Below, piece by piece: positions 10,014 through 21,135 of a stretch of DNA of 64,000 bases. Made by a program: the position numbers and the translations under genes. Every line of letters starts with the position of its first letter. Positions within the stretch are counted from its first letter, which is position 1. This DNA comes from Pseudomonas entomophila (GTDB taxonomy: Bacteria; Pseudomonadota; Gammaproteobacteria; Pseudomonadales; Pseudomonadaceae), in NCBI RefSeq assembly GCF_029478665.1, contig NZ_JARPQB010000011.1, positions 62,001 to 126,000 of the forward strand, written 5' to 3'. The notes under the pieces are model-generated. The model was not told the DNA's origin. It was given only the letters and a program-made list of their open reading frames with translations, and made no database searches.

Positions 10014-10810
10014 TGCGCAGAAAATCCTTACTCGAACGTATCCGTCTGTTTGGCCGGTCGGCCATCGACGTGCTTGCGGTGCTAGGGCGTTCGTGCCTGT
10101 TCCTGGGGCACGCGCTGAGCGGTCGCGGCGGCATCGGCGGTGGCTTCCAGTTGCTGGTCAAGCAGCTCTACTCGGTTGGCGTGCTGTCGTTGGCGATCAT
10201 TGTCGTATCCGGCGTGTTCATCGGCATGGTGCTGGCGCTGCAGGGCTACAGCATCCTCACCAAGTACGGCTCGGAGCAGGCCGTGGGGCAGATGGTCGCC
10301 CTGACGCTGCTGCGTGAGCTGGGGCCGGTGGTGACCGCCTTGCTGTTCGCCGGGCGCGCAGGTTCCGCATTGACCGCCGAGATCGGCAACATGAAGTCCA
10401 CCGAGCAGCTGTCGAGCCTGGAAATGATCGGTGTCGACCCGCTCAAGTACATCGTTGCCCCGCGCCTGTGGGCCGGTTTCATTTCGCTGCCGCTGCTGGC
10501 GCTGATCTTCAGTGTGGTCGGCATCTGGGGCGGTTCGTGGGTCGCCGTCGACTGGCTGGGCGTCTACGAGGGTTCGTTCTGGGGCAACATGCAGAACAGC
10601 GTTTCTTTCAGCGACGATGTGATCAACGGGCTGATCAAGAGCTTGGTGTTCGCCTTCGTCGTTACCTGGATCGCCGTATTCCAGGGGTATGACTGCGAGC
10701 CCACTTCAGAAGGGATCAGCCGTGCCACTACCAAGACCGTGGTCTACGCCTCATTGGCAGTACTGGGTCTGGACTTTATTCTGACCGCCTTGATGTTTGG
10801 AGATTTCTGA
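10013..10810 (+). CDS. mlaE: MlaE (Ttg2B), permease of the Mla transporter
   Basis: Integral membrane protein of 265 residues of the MlaE/YrbE permease family; conserved segments include [21 protein letters not shown] and the [11 protein letters not shown] motif near the C-terminus. It forms the transmembrane core bound by MlaF on the cytoplasmic side. ATG 10013 overlaps the mlaF TGA; a TTG three bases earlier is in frame but unlikely. Its stop overlaps the mlaD start by one base. Confidence 0.95.
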   Translation: MRRKSLLERIRLFGRSAIDVLAVLGRSCLFLGHALSGRGGIGGGFQLLVKQLYSVGVLSLAIIVVSGVFIGMVLALQGYSILTKYGSEQAVGQMVALTLLRELGPVVTALLFAGRAGSALTAEIGNMKSTEQLSSLEMIGVDPLKYIVAPRLWAGFISLPLLALIFSVVGIWGGSWVAVDWLGVYEGSFWGNMQNSVSFSDDVINGLIKSLVFAFVVTWIAVFQGYDCEPTSEGISRATTKTVVYASLAVLGLDFILTALMFGDF

Positions 10811-11295
10811 TGCAAAACCGCACCCTGGAAATCGGTGTCGGCCTGTTCCTCCTGGCCGGGATCCTGGCGCTGCTGCTGCTGGCCCTGCGTGTCAGCGGGC
10901 TGTCGGCCAGCCCGAGCAGCGATACGTACAAAGTTTATGCGTACTTCGACAATATCGCCGGTTTGACGGTCAGAGCCAAAGTGACCATGGCCGGTGTGAC
11001 CATTGGCAAGGTCACAGCCATCGATCTGGACCGTGATTCGTATACCGGTCGGGTCACGTTGCAGTTGGACAAGCAGGTCGACAACCTGCCGACCGATTCC
11101 ACTGCCTCGATCCTGACCGCCGGCCTGCTGGGTGAGAAATACATTGGCATCAGCGTAGGTGGCGAAGAAGCGGTTCTCAAGGATGGCAGCACCATTCACG
11201 ACACCCAGTCGGCGCTGGTGCTGGAAGATCTGATCGGCAAGTTCCTGCTCAATTCCGTGGGCAAGGAACCGAAAGAAGCTCAACCGGCTAATTAA
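10810..11295 (+). CDS. mlaD: MlaD (Ttg2C), MCE-domain lipid-binding subunit
   Basis: Protein of 161 residues with an N-terminal membrane anchor (VGLFLLAGILALLLLAL) and one MCE domain (AYFDNIAGLTVRAKVTMAG). MlaD hexamers form the periplasmic ring through which lipids pass between MlaC and MlaFE. The length is close to the usual family size. It lies 9 bases upstream of mlaC, in the same transcript. Confidence 0.95.
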   Translation: MQNRTLEIGVGLFLLAGILALLLLALRVSGLSASPSSDTYKVYAYFDNIAGLTVRAKVTMAGVTIGKVTAIDLDRDSYTGRVTLQLDKQVDNLPTDSTASILTAGLLGEKYIGISVGGEEAVLKDGSTIHDTQSALVLEDLIGKFLLNSVGKEPKEAQPAN

Positions 11296-11304
11296 GGAGT
11301 TCCC

Positions 11305-11958
11305 ATGATTTCGATCCTGCGACGTGGCCTGCTGGTGCTGTTGGCGGCCTTCCCCCTGCTGGCCCTGGCCGCGCCCGGGCAATCCGCCCGTGATGTCATC
11401 CAGGGCACCACCACTCAATTGTTGAGCGACCTCAAAGCCAACAAGGAGCAGTACAAGGCCAACCCAGAGGCGTTCTACAAGGCGCTCAACGACAACCTCG
11501 GCCCGGTGGTCGATGCCGACGGCATCTCCAAGAGCATCATGACGGTCAAGTATTCGCGCAAGGCCACGCCTGAGCAGATGCAGCGCTTCCAGGAGAACTT
11601 CAAGCGCAGCCTGATGCAGTTCTACGGCAACGCGCTGCTGGAGTACAACAACCAGGGCATCGTCGTCGACCCAGCCAAGGCTGAGGATGGCGACCGCACC
11701 AGTGTCGGCATGAAGATCACGGGCACCAACGGCGCGGTCTATCCAGTGCAGTACACCATGGAGAAGATCGGCGGCGAGTGGAAGGTGCGTAACGTCATCG
11801 TCAACGGCATCAACATCGGCAAACTGTTCCGCGACCAGTTCCAGGATGCGATGCAGCGCAACGGCAACAGCCTGGACAAGACCATCGATGGTTGGGCTGG
11901 CGAAGTGGCCAAGGCCAAGCAGACCGCTGACAACTCGCCGGACAAGGAAGTCAAATGA
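11305..11958 (+). CDS. mlaC: MlaC (Ttg2D), periplasmic phospholipid shuttle
   Basis: The protein has 217 residues with a Sec signal peptide (LLVLLAAFPLLALAAPG). The mature part is the MlaC/Ttg2 family: the GPVVDADGISKSIMTVKYSRKA and YTMEKIGGEWKVRNV segments are characteristic. It carries phospholipid across the periplasm between the MlaA-porin complex and MlaFEDB. A strong AAGGAG ribosome site precedes the ATG, and the 3' end overlaps mlaB by four bases. Confidence 0.95.
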   Translation: MISILRRGLLVLLAAFPLLALAAPGQSARDVIQGTTTQLLSDLKANKEQYKANPEAFYKALNDNLGPVVDADGISKSIMTVKYSRKATPEQMQRFQENFKRSLMQFYGNALLEYNNQGIVVDPAKAEDGDRTSVGMKITGTNGAVYPVQYTMEKIGGEWKVRNVIVNGINIGKLFRDQFQDAMQRNGNSLDKTIDGWAGEVAKAKQTADNSPDKEVK

Positions 11959-12257
11959 GCGATGCCGCAGTGAGCATGATCGAGCCTGGCGTCCTGCGCC
12001 TGGCCGGCGTGCTGGACTACCGCAGCGGCCCGGCCCTGCGCAAGCAGGGCAAGGCACTGATAGCCGCCAGCGGCGAGGCCCGCCTGGTGCTGGACTGCAC
12101 TGCAGTGGTGAAGTCGAGCAGCGTCGGCCTGTCGCTGCTGCTGGCCTTCATGCGTGACGCCCAGGTGGCCGGCAAGGCCTGCGAACTGCGCGGCATGCCT
12201 GACGACATGCGCGAAATCGCCGAGGTCTACGACCTCGATGAGGTACTGGCGGGCTGA
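11955..12257 (+). CDS. mlaB: MlaB, STAS-domain subunit of the Mla transporter
   Basis: Cytoplasmic STAS-domain protein of 100 residues; the VLDCTAVVKSSSVGLSLLLAFM segment holds the conserved Asp and Ser of this fold. MlaB binds MlaF and stabilises or activates the complex. The ATGA overlap with mlaC and the terminator immediately downstream mark it as the last gene of the operon. Confidence 0.93.
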   Translation: MSDAAVSMIEPGVLRLAGVLDYRSGPALRKQGKALIAASGEARLVLDCTAVVKSSSVGLSLLLAFMRDAQVAGKACELRGMPDDMREIAEVYDLDEVLAG

Positions 12258-12274
12258 TGGCCTGCCGCAAGGTG

Positions 12275-12330
12275 AAAGCCCCTCGGTCAGTGAGCCCCGT
12301 CTTGGGCTTCGCAGGCGAGGGGCTTTTTTG
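12275..12330 (+). terminator. Intrinsic terminator after mlaB
   Basis: AAAGCCCCTCG (12275-12285) pairs with CGAGGGGCTTTTTT (12317-12330), ending in a run of six T; the intervening loop can form an inner AGCCC/GGGCT stem. It separates mlaFEDCB from ibaG-murA. Confidence 0.8.
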
Positions 12331-12375
12331 TATGATGGCCGACCCGCGCGCGTTGGGCGCCGATCGAGGTTGAGC

Positions 12376-13904
<1,529 letters not shown>

Positions 13905-13996
13905 TCTGTGACCGGCGCAGGGACGCGCCAGCCGAATCGTATGCGGTCGGGCCCATGGCCCGGCCGGCTATAGCTGCTTAAGGACCGACGTTTCCC

Positions 13997-14632
13997 ATGT
14001 TGACCATCGCGCTATCAAAAGGCCGCATTCTCGACGACACCCTGCCGTTGCTGGCAGAAGCCGGCATCGTCCCCACCGAGAACCCGGACAAAAGCCGTAA
14101 GCTGATCATCCCCACCACGCAGGATGACGTACGCCTGCTCATCGTGCGTGCCACCGACGTACCGACCTACGTCGAGCATGGCGCCGCCGACCTTGGTGTG
14201 GCCGGCAAGGACGTGCTGATGGAATATGGCGGCCAGGGCCTCTACGAGCCGCTGGACCTGCAGATCGCCCAGTGCAAGCTGATGACCGCTGGCGTGACCG
14301 GCGCGGCCGAGCCCAAGGGCCGCCTGCGCGTGGCCACCAAGTTCGTCAACGTAGCCAAGCGCTACTACGCCGAGCAGGGCCGCCAGGTCGACATCATCAA
14401 GCTGTACGGCTCGATGGAACTGGCACCATTGATCAACCTCGCCGACAAGATCATCGATGTGGTCGACACCGGCAACACCCTGCGTGCCAACGGCCTCGAG
14501 CCGCAAGATCTGATCGCCACGATCAGCTCGCGCCTGGTGGTCAACAAGGCCTCCATGAAGATGCAGCACGCCCGTATCCAGAGCCTGATCGACACCCTGC
14601 GCAACGCCGTCGAATCACGACACCGCGGCTGA
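13997..14632 (+). CDS. hisG: HisG, ATP phosphoribosyltransferase catalytic subunit (short form)
   Basis: First enzyme of histidine synthesis, joining ATP and PRPP. At 211 residues it is the short form that lacks the C-terminal regulatory domain and needs the HisZ subunit encoded elsewhere. The PRPP-binding segment [13 protein letters not shown] and N-terminal [16 protein letters not shown] are clear. It is followed by hisD after 127 bases and hisC. Confidence 0.97.
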   Translation: MLTIALSKGRILDDTLPLLAEAGIVPTENPDKSRKLIIPTTQDDVRLLIVRATDVPTYVEHGAADLGVAGKDVLMEYGGQGLYEPLDLQIAQCKLMTAGVTGAAEPKGRLRVATKFVNVAKRYYAEQGRQVDIIKLYGSMELAPLINLADKIIDVVDTGNTLRANGLEPQDLIATISSRLVVNKASMKMQHARIQSLIDTLRNAVESRHRG

Positions 14633-14759
14633 CCTCTGCGCGCGACCTCCGCTGTCGCGCCCGTCTATCCGCGTCATAGCCAATTTTCTCAGGTGCCCGC
14701 GCGGATGGACTGGTAGCTTAGGGCGCCTGAGCATTCGCTAATCATTCGAGGCCCTCGCC

Positions 14760-16082
14760 ATGACCGTGTCCACTGCAATTGCCCGTCTCAACGCTGCTGA
14801 CCAGGATTTCGCCCGACATCTGGATCATCTGCTGAGCTGGGAAAGCGTGTCCGATGACGCGGTCAACCAGCGCGTGCTCGATATCATCAAGGCCGTGCGC
14901 GAGCGCGGTGACGCAGCGCTGGTGGAGTTCACCCAGCGTTTCGACGGTGTCGATGCCAAATCCATCGATGACCTGATCCTTGACCGCGCTCGCCTGGAGC
15001 TGGCCCTGACCCGTATCACACCGGTTCAGCGCGAAGCCCTGGAGAAGGCCGCCAACCGTGTGCGCATTTACCACGAGCGCCAGAAGCAGGATTCCTGGCA
15101 GTACACCGAAGCCGATGGCACCGTGCTGGGCCAGAAGGTCACGCCGCTGGACCGTGCCGGCCTGTACGTGCCGGGCGGCAAGGCGTCGTACCCGTCGTCG
15201 GTGTTGATGAACGCCATTCCGGCGAAGGTTGCCGGCGTGGCCGAAGTGGTGATGGTGGTCCCGACGCCGCGTGGCGAGGTCAACGAGCTGGTGCTGGCCG
15301 CTGCCTGCATCGCCGGGGTTGATCGGGTCTTCACCGTCGGTGGCGCGCAGGCCGTCGCGGCCCTGGCCTATGGCACCGAGAGCGTGCCGCAGGTGGACAA
15401 GATCGTCGGCCCGGGCAATATCTATGTCGCCACCGCCAAGCGCCATGTGTTCGGCCAGGTCGGGATCGACATGATCGCCGGCCCGTCGGAGATTCTGGTG
15501 GTGTGCGATGGCCAGACCGATCCGGACTGGATCGCCATGGACCTGTTCTCCCAGGCCGAGCACGACGAGGACGCCCAGGCGATCCTGATCAGCCCTGATG
15601 CGGCCTTCCTCGACCGGGTTGCCGCCAGCATCGAGAAACTGCTCCCCACCATGGAGCGTGCCGAAATCATCGAGAAGTCGATCAATGGCCGTGGCGCGCT
15701 GATCCAGGTGCGCGACATGCAGCAGGCGATCGAAGTGGCCAACCGCATCGCCCCAGAGCACCTGGAGCTGTCGGTGGCCGACCCGCAGGCCTGGCTGCCG
15801 CAGATCCGCCACGCCGGTGCGATCTTCATGGGCCGCCACACCAGCGAGGCGCTGGGCGACTACTGCGCAGGCCCCAACCATGTGCTGCCGACCTCCGGTA
15901 CCGCGCGGTTCTCTTCGCCGCTGGGTGTGTACGACTTCCAGAAACGTTCGTCGATCATCTTCTGCTCCGAGCAAGGGGCTTCCGAGCTGGGCCACACCGC
16001 GTCGGTGCTGGCCCGTGGCGAATCGCTGACTGCCCATGCGCGCAGCGCCGAATACCGCATCCTCAACGAGAAGGGGAACTGA
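14760..16082 (+). CDS. hisD: HisD, histidinol dehydrogenase
   Basis: NAD- and zinc-dependent enzyme of 440 residues carrying out the last two oxidations of histidine synthesis. Recognisable segments are [20 protein letters not shown], the [18 protein letters not shown] signature, [13 protein letters not shown], and the catalytic-His region APEHLEL. It starts after a 127-base gap from hisG, and its stop is 2 bases from hisC. Confidence 0.98.
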   Translation: MTVSTAIARLNAADQDFARHLDHLLSWESVSDDAVNQRVLDIIKAVRERGDAALVEFTQRFDGVDAKSIDDLILDRARLELALTRITPVQREALEKAANRVRIYHERQKQDSWQYTEADGTVLGQKVTPLDRAGLYVPGGKASYPSSVLMNAIPAKVAGVAEVVMVVPTPRGEVNELVLAAACIAGVDRVFTVGGAQAVAALAYGTESVPQVDKIVGPGNIYVATAKRHVFGQVGIDMIAGPSEILVVCDGQTDPDWIAMDLFSQAEHDEDAQAILISPDAAFLDRVAASIEKLLPTMERAEIIEKSINGRGALIQVRDMQQAIEVANRIAPEHLELSVADPQAWLPQIRHAGAIFMGRHTSEALGDYCAGPNHVLPTSGTARFSSPLGVYDFQKRSSIIFCSEQGASELGHTASVLARGESLTAHARSAEYRILNEKGN

Positions 16083-16084
16083 GC

Positions 16085-17131
16085 ATGAGTCGTTTCTGGA
16101 GTCCCTTCGTCAAGGATCTCGTCCCATACGTGCCTGGTGAGCAGCCCAAACTGGCGCGCCTGGTCAAGCTCAACACCAACGAGAACCCCTATGGCCCGTC
16201 GCCCAAGGCGCTGGAGGCCATGCGGGGTGAGTTGAACGACAACCTGCGCCTGTATCCGGACCCGAATGGTGACCGGCTCAAGCAGGCGGTCGCCGAGTAC
16301 TACGGCGTGACGCCGGCGCAGGTATTCGTCGGCAATGGCTCGGACGAGGTGCTGGCGCACATCTTCCACGGCCTGTTCCTGCACGACCGTGGGCCGCTGT
16401 TGTTCCCGGACGTCAGCTACAGCTTCTATCCGGTGTATTGCGGCCTGTACGGCATTGCTTTCGAGCAGGTGGCGCTGGATGAGCAGTTCCAGATCCAGGT
16501 CTCGGACTACAGCAAGCCCAATGCCGGGATCATTTTCCCCAACCCCAACGCGCCGACGGGGTGCCTGCTGCCGCTTGAGGCGGTGGAGCAGCTGTTGCAG
16601 GCGAACCGTGATTCGGTGGTGGTGGTCGATGAGGCCTACATCGATTTCGGTGGCGAGACGGCGATCAGCCTGGTGGATCGTTATGACAACCTGCTGGTGA
16701 CCCAGACCCTGTCCAAGTCGCGCTCGCTCGCGGGCTTGCGGGTGGGGTTGGCGGTGGGGCATCCGGACCTGATCGAGGCGCTGGAGCGGATCAAGAACAG
16801 CTTCAACTCCTACCCGCTGGATCGCATGGCGATCGTTGGCGCGGCGGTGGCGTTCGAGGACCGAGCGTATTTCAACGAGACTTGCCGCAAGGTGATCGAT
16901 AGCCGTGAAGTGCTGGTCGCTGAGTTGGTGGCACGTGGGTTTGAGGTGCTGCCTTCGGCGGCGAACTTCATCTTTGCTCGTCATCCTTCGCAGGATGCGG
17001 CGGGGATCGCGGCGCGGCTGCGGGAGCAGGGGGTGATCGTGCGGCACTTCAAGCAGGAGCGGATTGCGCAGTTCCTGCGGATTACGATTGGGACGCCGGA
17101 GATGAACCAGGCTTTGCTTGATGCGCTTTAA
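16085..17131 (+). CDS. hisC: HisC, histidinol-phosphate aminotransferase
   Basis: PLP-dependent class I/II aminotransferase of 348 residues. The lysine that binds PLP lies in [14 protein letters not shown], preceded by [12 protein letters not shown] (Asp/Tyr ligands), and the N-terminal [13 protein letters not shown] substrate segment is present. It is the last gene of the hisG-hisD-hisC run. Downstream, the normal gene order stops and a non-coding repeat structure begins. Confidence 0.97.
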   Translation: MSRFWSPFVKDLVPYVPGEQPKLARLVKLNTNENPYGPSPKALEAMRGELNDNLRLYPDPNGDRLKQAVAEYYGVTPAQVFVGNGSDEVLAHIFHGLFLHDRGPLLFPDVSYSFYPVYCGLYGIAFEQVALDEQFQIQVSDYSKPNAGIIFPNPNAPTGCLLPLEAVEQLLQANRDSVVVVDEAYIDFGGETAISLVDRYDNLLVTQTLSKSRSLAGLRVGLAVGHPDLIEALERIKNSFNSYPLDRMAIVGAAVAFEDRAYFNETCRKVIDSREVLVAELVARGFEVLPSAANFIFARHPSQDAAGIAARLREQGVIVRHFKQERIAQFLRITIGTPEMNQALLDAL

Positions 17132-17231
17132 GTTGGTGGTGGTTTGAGTGTTTGACTGAAGGGCGGGTTGGGGCGTAGTTGGTTACGTTTCAATTCGCCC
17201 TTGTTGTTGTTGCCGGTTTTTCAAGTTGTGA

Positions 17232-17493
17232 GCATATCCATTTGCTATAGGGATGCTGACTCACCTTTCCGCCCTTACGGCGGGTCACTTTTGGTCTTGG
17301 CCAAAAGTAACCAAAAGCCGCTCGCTCCATCATACGGCCCTCCGCTACGCTCCGGGTCCCTTCGCTCCGGCGCCTTCCGGGCCCGCGCGGCCTACGACTT
17401 GCTGCGCAAGTCTACATCTCGCGCCTTCGGCTACGCCGAAGGGTGCTGCGCACCTGGCCCTCCAGACGCCTGCGCTCAGCCTCCTGAAGTCGC
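17232..17493 (+). repeat. Left arm of an ~806 bp inverted-repeat structure
   Basis: This arm begins GCATATCCATTTGC, continues through CACCTTTCCGCCCTTACGGCGG and CCGCTCGCTCCATCAT, and ends near CTCAGCCTCCTGAAGTCGC (17475-17493). Each of these blocks recurs in reverse complement, in reversed order, at 17787-18037. The similarity is interrupted by substitutions and small indels. Confidence 0.85.
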
Positions 17494-17594
17494 GAAGTTA
17501 CGGGCTGCGCCTGCGCAGGCGCAGCTGTCGCTAGCTGCTTGTTCGTGGCCTTGAGTACGCATTCGCCTCCTACCGGACGGTGTACGCCGCTCCA

Positions 17595-17622
17595 TTGTAG
17601 GAGCCGGCTTTGCCGGCGAACC
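17595..17622 (+). repeat. Single REP, stem class C
   Basis: TGTAGGAG followed by the stem CCGGCTTTGCCGG and GCGAACC, inside the unpaired centre of the large inverted repeat. Confidence 0.75.
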
Positions 17623-17674
17623 AATGGCACAAACACCACAATCATCACTGCACTACATAGCTATAGAACTTTCC

Positions 17675-17716
17675 GATCTTTGATCTTTGATCTTTGCTCT
17701 TTGCTCTTTGCTCTTT
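17675..17716. repeat. 7-bp tandem repeat array (3 x GATCTTT, 3 x GCTCTTT)
   Basis: Six perfect heptamers in two homogeneous blocks of three, followed by a degenerate seventh unit (GCTTCTG). The block structure suggests slippage after a single A-to-C change. No reading frame uses it. Confidence 0.9.
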
Positions 17717-17786
17717 GCTTCTGCGAGCGCGTAGCGCCTCGCCCGGCTTTTGATCTTGATGCGCGATAGTCCAGGCGCCGCCCATT

Positions 17787-18037
17787 GCGACTTCAGGAGG
17801 CCGAGCGGAGTTCTTGCGTAGTGGGGCGACGGCCATGGATGGCCGTCGAGCGCTGCGCCCCAGGATGGGGCGTTCAGCGCGGTACCCACGGGAGCAAGGA
17901 CGTAGCGAGGGGACCCCGGAGCGCAGCGCAGGGGCCGGATGATGGAGCGAGCGGTTTTGCCTACTTTTTCCAAGAAAAAAGTAGGCCGCCGTAAGGGCGG
18001 AAAGGTGAATCAGCGTCTCTATCGCCAATGGATATGC
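17787..18037 (-). repeat. Right arm of the ~806 bp inverted-repeat structure
   Basis: Reverse complement of the left arm: GCGACTTCAGGAGGCCGAG (17787-17805), then ATGATGGAGCGAGCGG, CCGCCGTAAGGGCGG and finally GGATATGC at 18030-18037. The order and spacing of blocks mirror 17232-17493. Confidence 0.85.
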
Positions 18038-18088
18038 CCACAAGCCTTCAAACCCACACTCTAAAAGCCGAAGCCGAAGCCAAATCCA

Positions 18089-21000
18089 TCACCCCACCTC
18101 CCGCCCAGCCCGATGCGCCAACAACGTATAAATACAAGGCAACACAAACAACGTGAACAACGTCCCAACCGACATCCCCGTGGCAATCACGGTCCCGATG
18201 TCGAACCGGCTCACCGCCCCAGCCCCGGTGGCCAGAATCAACGGCACCATGCCGAACACCATGGCTGCCGTGGTCATCAGCACCGGCCGCAATCGAATCG
18301 CCGCCGCCTCTTCGATCGCCTCGCGAACCCCAAGCCCCTTTTCTTCACGCAGTTGGTTGGCAAATTCGACGATCAGGATCCCGTGCTTGGTAATCAACCC
18401 TATCAAGGTCACCAACCCCACCTGCGTATAGATGTTCATGCTGGAAACCCCAAGGAACAACGGTACCAGCGCCCCGCAGATGGACAGCGGCACGGTCACC
18501 AGGATCACCAGCGGGTCACGGAAACTTTCGAACTGCGCCGCCAGCACCAGGAAGATCATCGCCAGCGCCAAGCCGAAGGTCACCCACAACGCGCTACCCT
18601 CCTGGACGAATTGCCGTGCCGTACCCGCATAGTCCACTGCAAAGCCCTCCGGCGCCTCCTCGTGGGCGATCGTGCGCACGGTGTCCAGCGCTTCGCCCAT
18701 GCTCACCAGCGGCACCCCCTGGATGATCGCCGAGTTCAATTGCTGGAACTGATTGAGCTGGCGAGGCCGGGCACGGTCGCTGAGGGTGATAAGCGTCGAC
18801 AGGGGCAATAGCTGACCCTGTTCGTTCTTCACGTAGTAGTTGTTCAGCCAACCCGGCGTGGCGCGATAGGCGCGTTCGACCTGGGCGATCACCTTGTAGC
18901 TGCGGCCTTCCAGGGTGAAGCGGTTGATCTCCGCCTCGCCCAGCAAGGTGGCCAGGGTTCCGCCGAGGGTGTCCATCGACACGCCCATCTGCGCGGCCTT
19001 GGCGCGGTCGATATCGATCATCACCTCAGGCTTGTCGAACGCCAGGTCGATGTCGAGGAAGGCGAACTTGCCGGAGGCCTGCGCACGCTCCTTGACCCGC
19101 TGGGCCACTTCCAGCAGCGCGGTATAGTCGCCGGCAGTGTTGATCACGAACTGGAAGGGCAAGCCTTCCCCGGTACCGGGCAAGGACGGCAGGTTGAAAC
19201 CGAAAATCTGCAGGCCGCCGACCTCCTCGAGCTTGGCCTGAACCAGCGGCAGCAACTCCATCTGGGTCCGATGCCGCTCGCTCCACGGCTTGAGCAGGAA
19301 GCCACCGATGCCGCTCTGCACGCCATTGAAACCGTTGATCTGGAACGACGAGTAGTACTCGGGGAAGGTCTTGAACAGCGGAGTGAACTCGTCGGTGTAG
19401 GCGTTCAGGTAGTCCAGGTTCGCGGTTTGCGGCGAGTTGCTCATCATGAAGATCACGCCCTGGTCCTCATTGGGTGCCAGTTCGCTCTGGGTGAACTTGA
19501 GCAGCACCGGGATCAGGCACAGGATGATCACTGCGAACACCAGCACCACCGGCCGGCTGTTCAAGGTGCCGTGCAACAGGCGCTGGTAGCGCACCTTCAG
19601 CTGTTCGAAAAGCAAATCCAGACGGTGGGCCAGGCCGCTGGGGTTCTGCTCGTGGCGCAGCAGCAGGGCGCACATCATCGGCGACAGCGTCAGGGCCACG
19701 ACGCCCGAGATGATCACAGCTCCGGCCAACGTCAGCGCGAACTCCTTGAACAACGCACCGGTCAGCCCGGTGAGAAAGCCGATGGGGGCGTAGACCGCAG
19801 CCAGGGTGATGGTCATCGATACCACCGGCAGGGCGATCTCGCGGGCACCTTCCAGTGCCGCCTCGCGGGGTGTCTTGCCCTCCTCGATATGACGGTGGAT
19901 GTTCTCCACCACGACGATGGCGTCGTCCACCACCAGGCCGATGGCCAGCACCATGGCCAACAGGGTCAGCAAGTTCAGCGAATAACCCATCATCTGCATG
20001 AAGAACAGCACGCCGATCATCGACAGCGGGATGGTCACCACCGGGATCAGCACCGAGCGCAACGCACCGAGGAACAGGAACACCACCACGATGACGATCA
20101 GCACCGCCTCGCCGAGGGTCTTGATCACTTCGTTGATGGAGGCCTGGATGAACAGGGTGGCGTCGTAGGCAATGGACACCTTGAGGCCCGACGGCAACTG
20201 TTCCTCGAGTTGCGGCATGATCCGCCGCACCTCCTTGATCACCTGCAGCGGGTTGGCGGCGGGAGTGGCCTTGATGCCGATGTACACAGACGGCGTACCG
20301 TCGAACGAGCTGACCGTGTCGTAGTTCTCCGCGCCCATCTCGATGCGTGCCACGTCCCCCAATAGCACCCGGCTGTCGCCTGCGATCTTGACCGGCAAGG
20401 CGGCGAAGGCCTCGGCGGACTTGAGCTCGGTGGTGGCGTTGACGCTGGTGACCACGTATTCGCCTTTCACTTCGCCGGCCGCGGCGAGGAAGTTGTAGTG
20501 GCGCACCGCGTTGGTCACGTCCACCGCCGACAGGCCGAAGCCGGCCAGTTTCACCGGGTCGATCCAGATGCGCATGGCGAACAGCTGGTTGCCGAGGATC
20601 TGCGCCTCGGCCATGCCTGGCAGCGTCGCCAGCTTGGGCTGGATCACCCGCGACAGGTAGTCGGTGATCTGCGGGTTGCTCATCTCGTTGCTGTAGAAGC
20701 TGATGTACATCAGCGCCGAGGCGTCGGCCGCCTCCTTGCTCAGCACCGGGTCCTCGGAATCCTGCGGCAGCTTGTTGCGCACCTCGTTGGCCTTGGCCAA
20801 CAGTTGGGTGAACAACCGGTCGGTGTCGGCGCCGATGCGTGCGTAGACCGAGATCACCGAGAAGTTCTGCCGGCTCACCGAGGTCATGTAGTCGATACCG
20901 TCGGCGCTGGCCAGGCTCTGCTGCAGCGGCTGGGTGATGTAGCCCTGGATGGTCTCGGCGTTGGCACCGGGGTAGGCGGTGGTCACCGTGATCAGGGCGT

Positions 21001-21124
21001 TTTCCATCTGCGGGTACTGGCGGATCTGCAGCTTGTTCCAGGCCTGTGCGCCCAGCAGCAGGATCAGCAGGCTGACCACGCAGGCCAGCACCGGGCGGCG
21101 GATGAACGGGTCGGTGAACGCCAT
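18089..21124 (-). CDS. mexW: RND multidrug efflux permease, MexW-like
   Basis: Inner-membrane proton/drug antiporter of 1011 residues, the full HAE1 length. The first helix follows MAFTDPFIRRPVLACV, large periplasmic loops lie after helices 1 and 7, and the proton-relay aspartates occur in GLVVDDAIVVVEN in helix 4. It works in a tripartite pump with the adjacent membrane-fusion protein; no outer-membrane channel gene is present, so an OprM/TtgC-type channel encoded elsewhere is expected. The neighbourhood (imelysin cluster directly upstream) matches mexVW of P. aeruginosa as I recall it, so I use that name. MexK-type pumps are a close alternative. Confidence 0.8.
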   Translation of the reverse strand: MAFTDPFIRRPVLACVVSLLILLLGAQAWNKLQIRQYPQMENALITVTTAYPGANAETIQGYITQPLQQSLASADGIDYMTSVSRQNFSVISVYARIGADTDRLFTQLLAKANEVRNKLPQDSEDPVLSKEAADASALMYISFYSNEMSNPQITDYLSRVIQPKLATLPGMAEAQILGNQLFAMRIWIDPVKLAGFGLSAVDVTNAVRHYNFLAAAGEVKGEYVVTSVNATTELKSAEAFAALPVKIAGDSRVLLGDVARIEMGAENYDTVSSFDGTPSVYIGIKATPAANPLQVIKEVRRIMPQLEEQLPSGLKVSIAYDATLFIQASINEVIKTLGEAVLIVIVVVFLFLGALRSVLIPVVTIPLSMIGVLFFMQMMGYSLNLLTLLAMVLAIGLVVDDAIVVVENIHRHIEEGKTPREAALEGAREIALPVVSMTITLAAVYAPIGFLTGLTGALFKEFALTLAGAVIISGVVALTLSPMMCALLLRHEQNPSGLAHRLDLLFEQLKVRYQRLLHGTLNSRPVVLVFAVIILCLIPVLLKFTQSELAPNEDQGVIFMMSNSPQTANLDYLNAYTDEFTPLFKTFPEYYSSFQINGFNGVQSGIGGFLLKPWSERHRTQMELLPLVQAKLEEVGGLQIFGFNLPSLPGTGEGLPFQFVINTAGDYTALLEVAQRVKERAQASGKFAFLDIDLAFDKPEVMIDIDRAKAAQMGVSMDTLGGTLATLLGEAEINRFTLEGRSYKVIAQVERAYRATPGWLNNYYVKNEQGQLLPLSTLITLSDRARPRQLNQFQQLNSAIIQGVPLVSMGEALDTVRTIAHEEAPEGFAVDYAGTARQFVQEGSALWVTFGLALAMIFLVLAAQFESFRDPLVILVTVPLSICGALVPLFLGVSSMNIYTQVGLVTLIGLITKHGILIVEFANQLREEKGLGVREAIEEAAAIRLRPVLMTTAAMVFGMVPLILATGAGAVSRFDIGTVIATGMSVGTLFTLFVLPCIYTLLAHRAGREVG

Positions 21125-21135
21125 GCCTGCCTCCT

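Larger units (their letters stand above)
17132..18088. other. Gene-free interval of ~950 bases made of repeats
   Basis: No convincing gene is present. Short open frames here are low-complexity translations of repeats. The interval holds two long imperfect inverted arms, a single REP (17595-17622) and a 7-base tandem array, each listed separately. It lies between hisC (+) and the RND pump gene (-), i.e. between convergent gene ends. Confidence 0.8.

Noticed and set aside
17168..17554. Small open frames within the repeat structure after hisC
   Set aside because: They lie wholly in the inverted-repeat arm, with no ribosome site and low-complexity translations.
17675..17716. Possible CRISPR array
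   Set aside because: The units are contiguous heptamers without spacers, and no cas gene is present.
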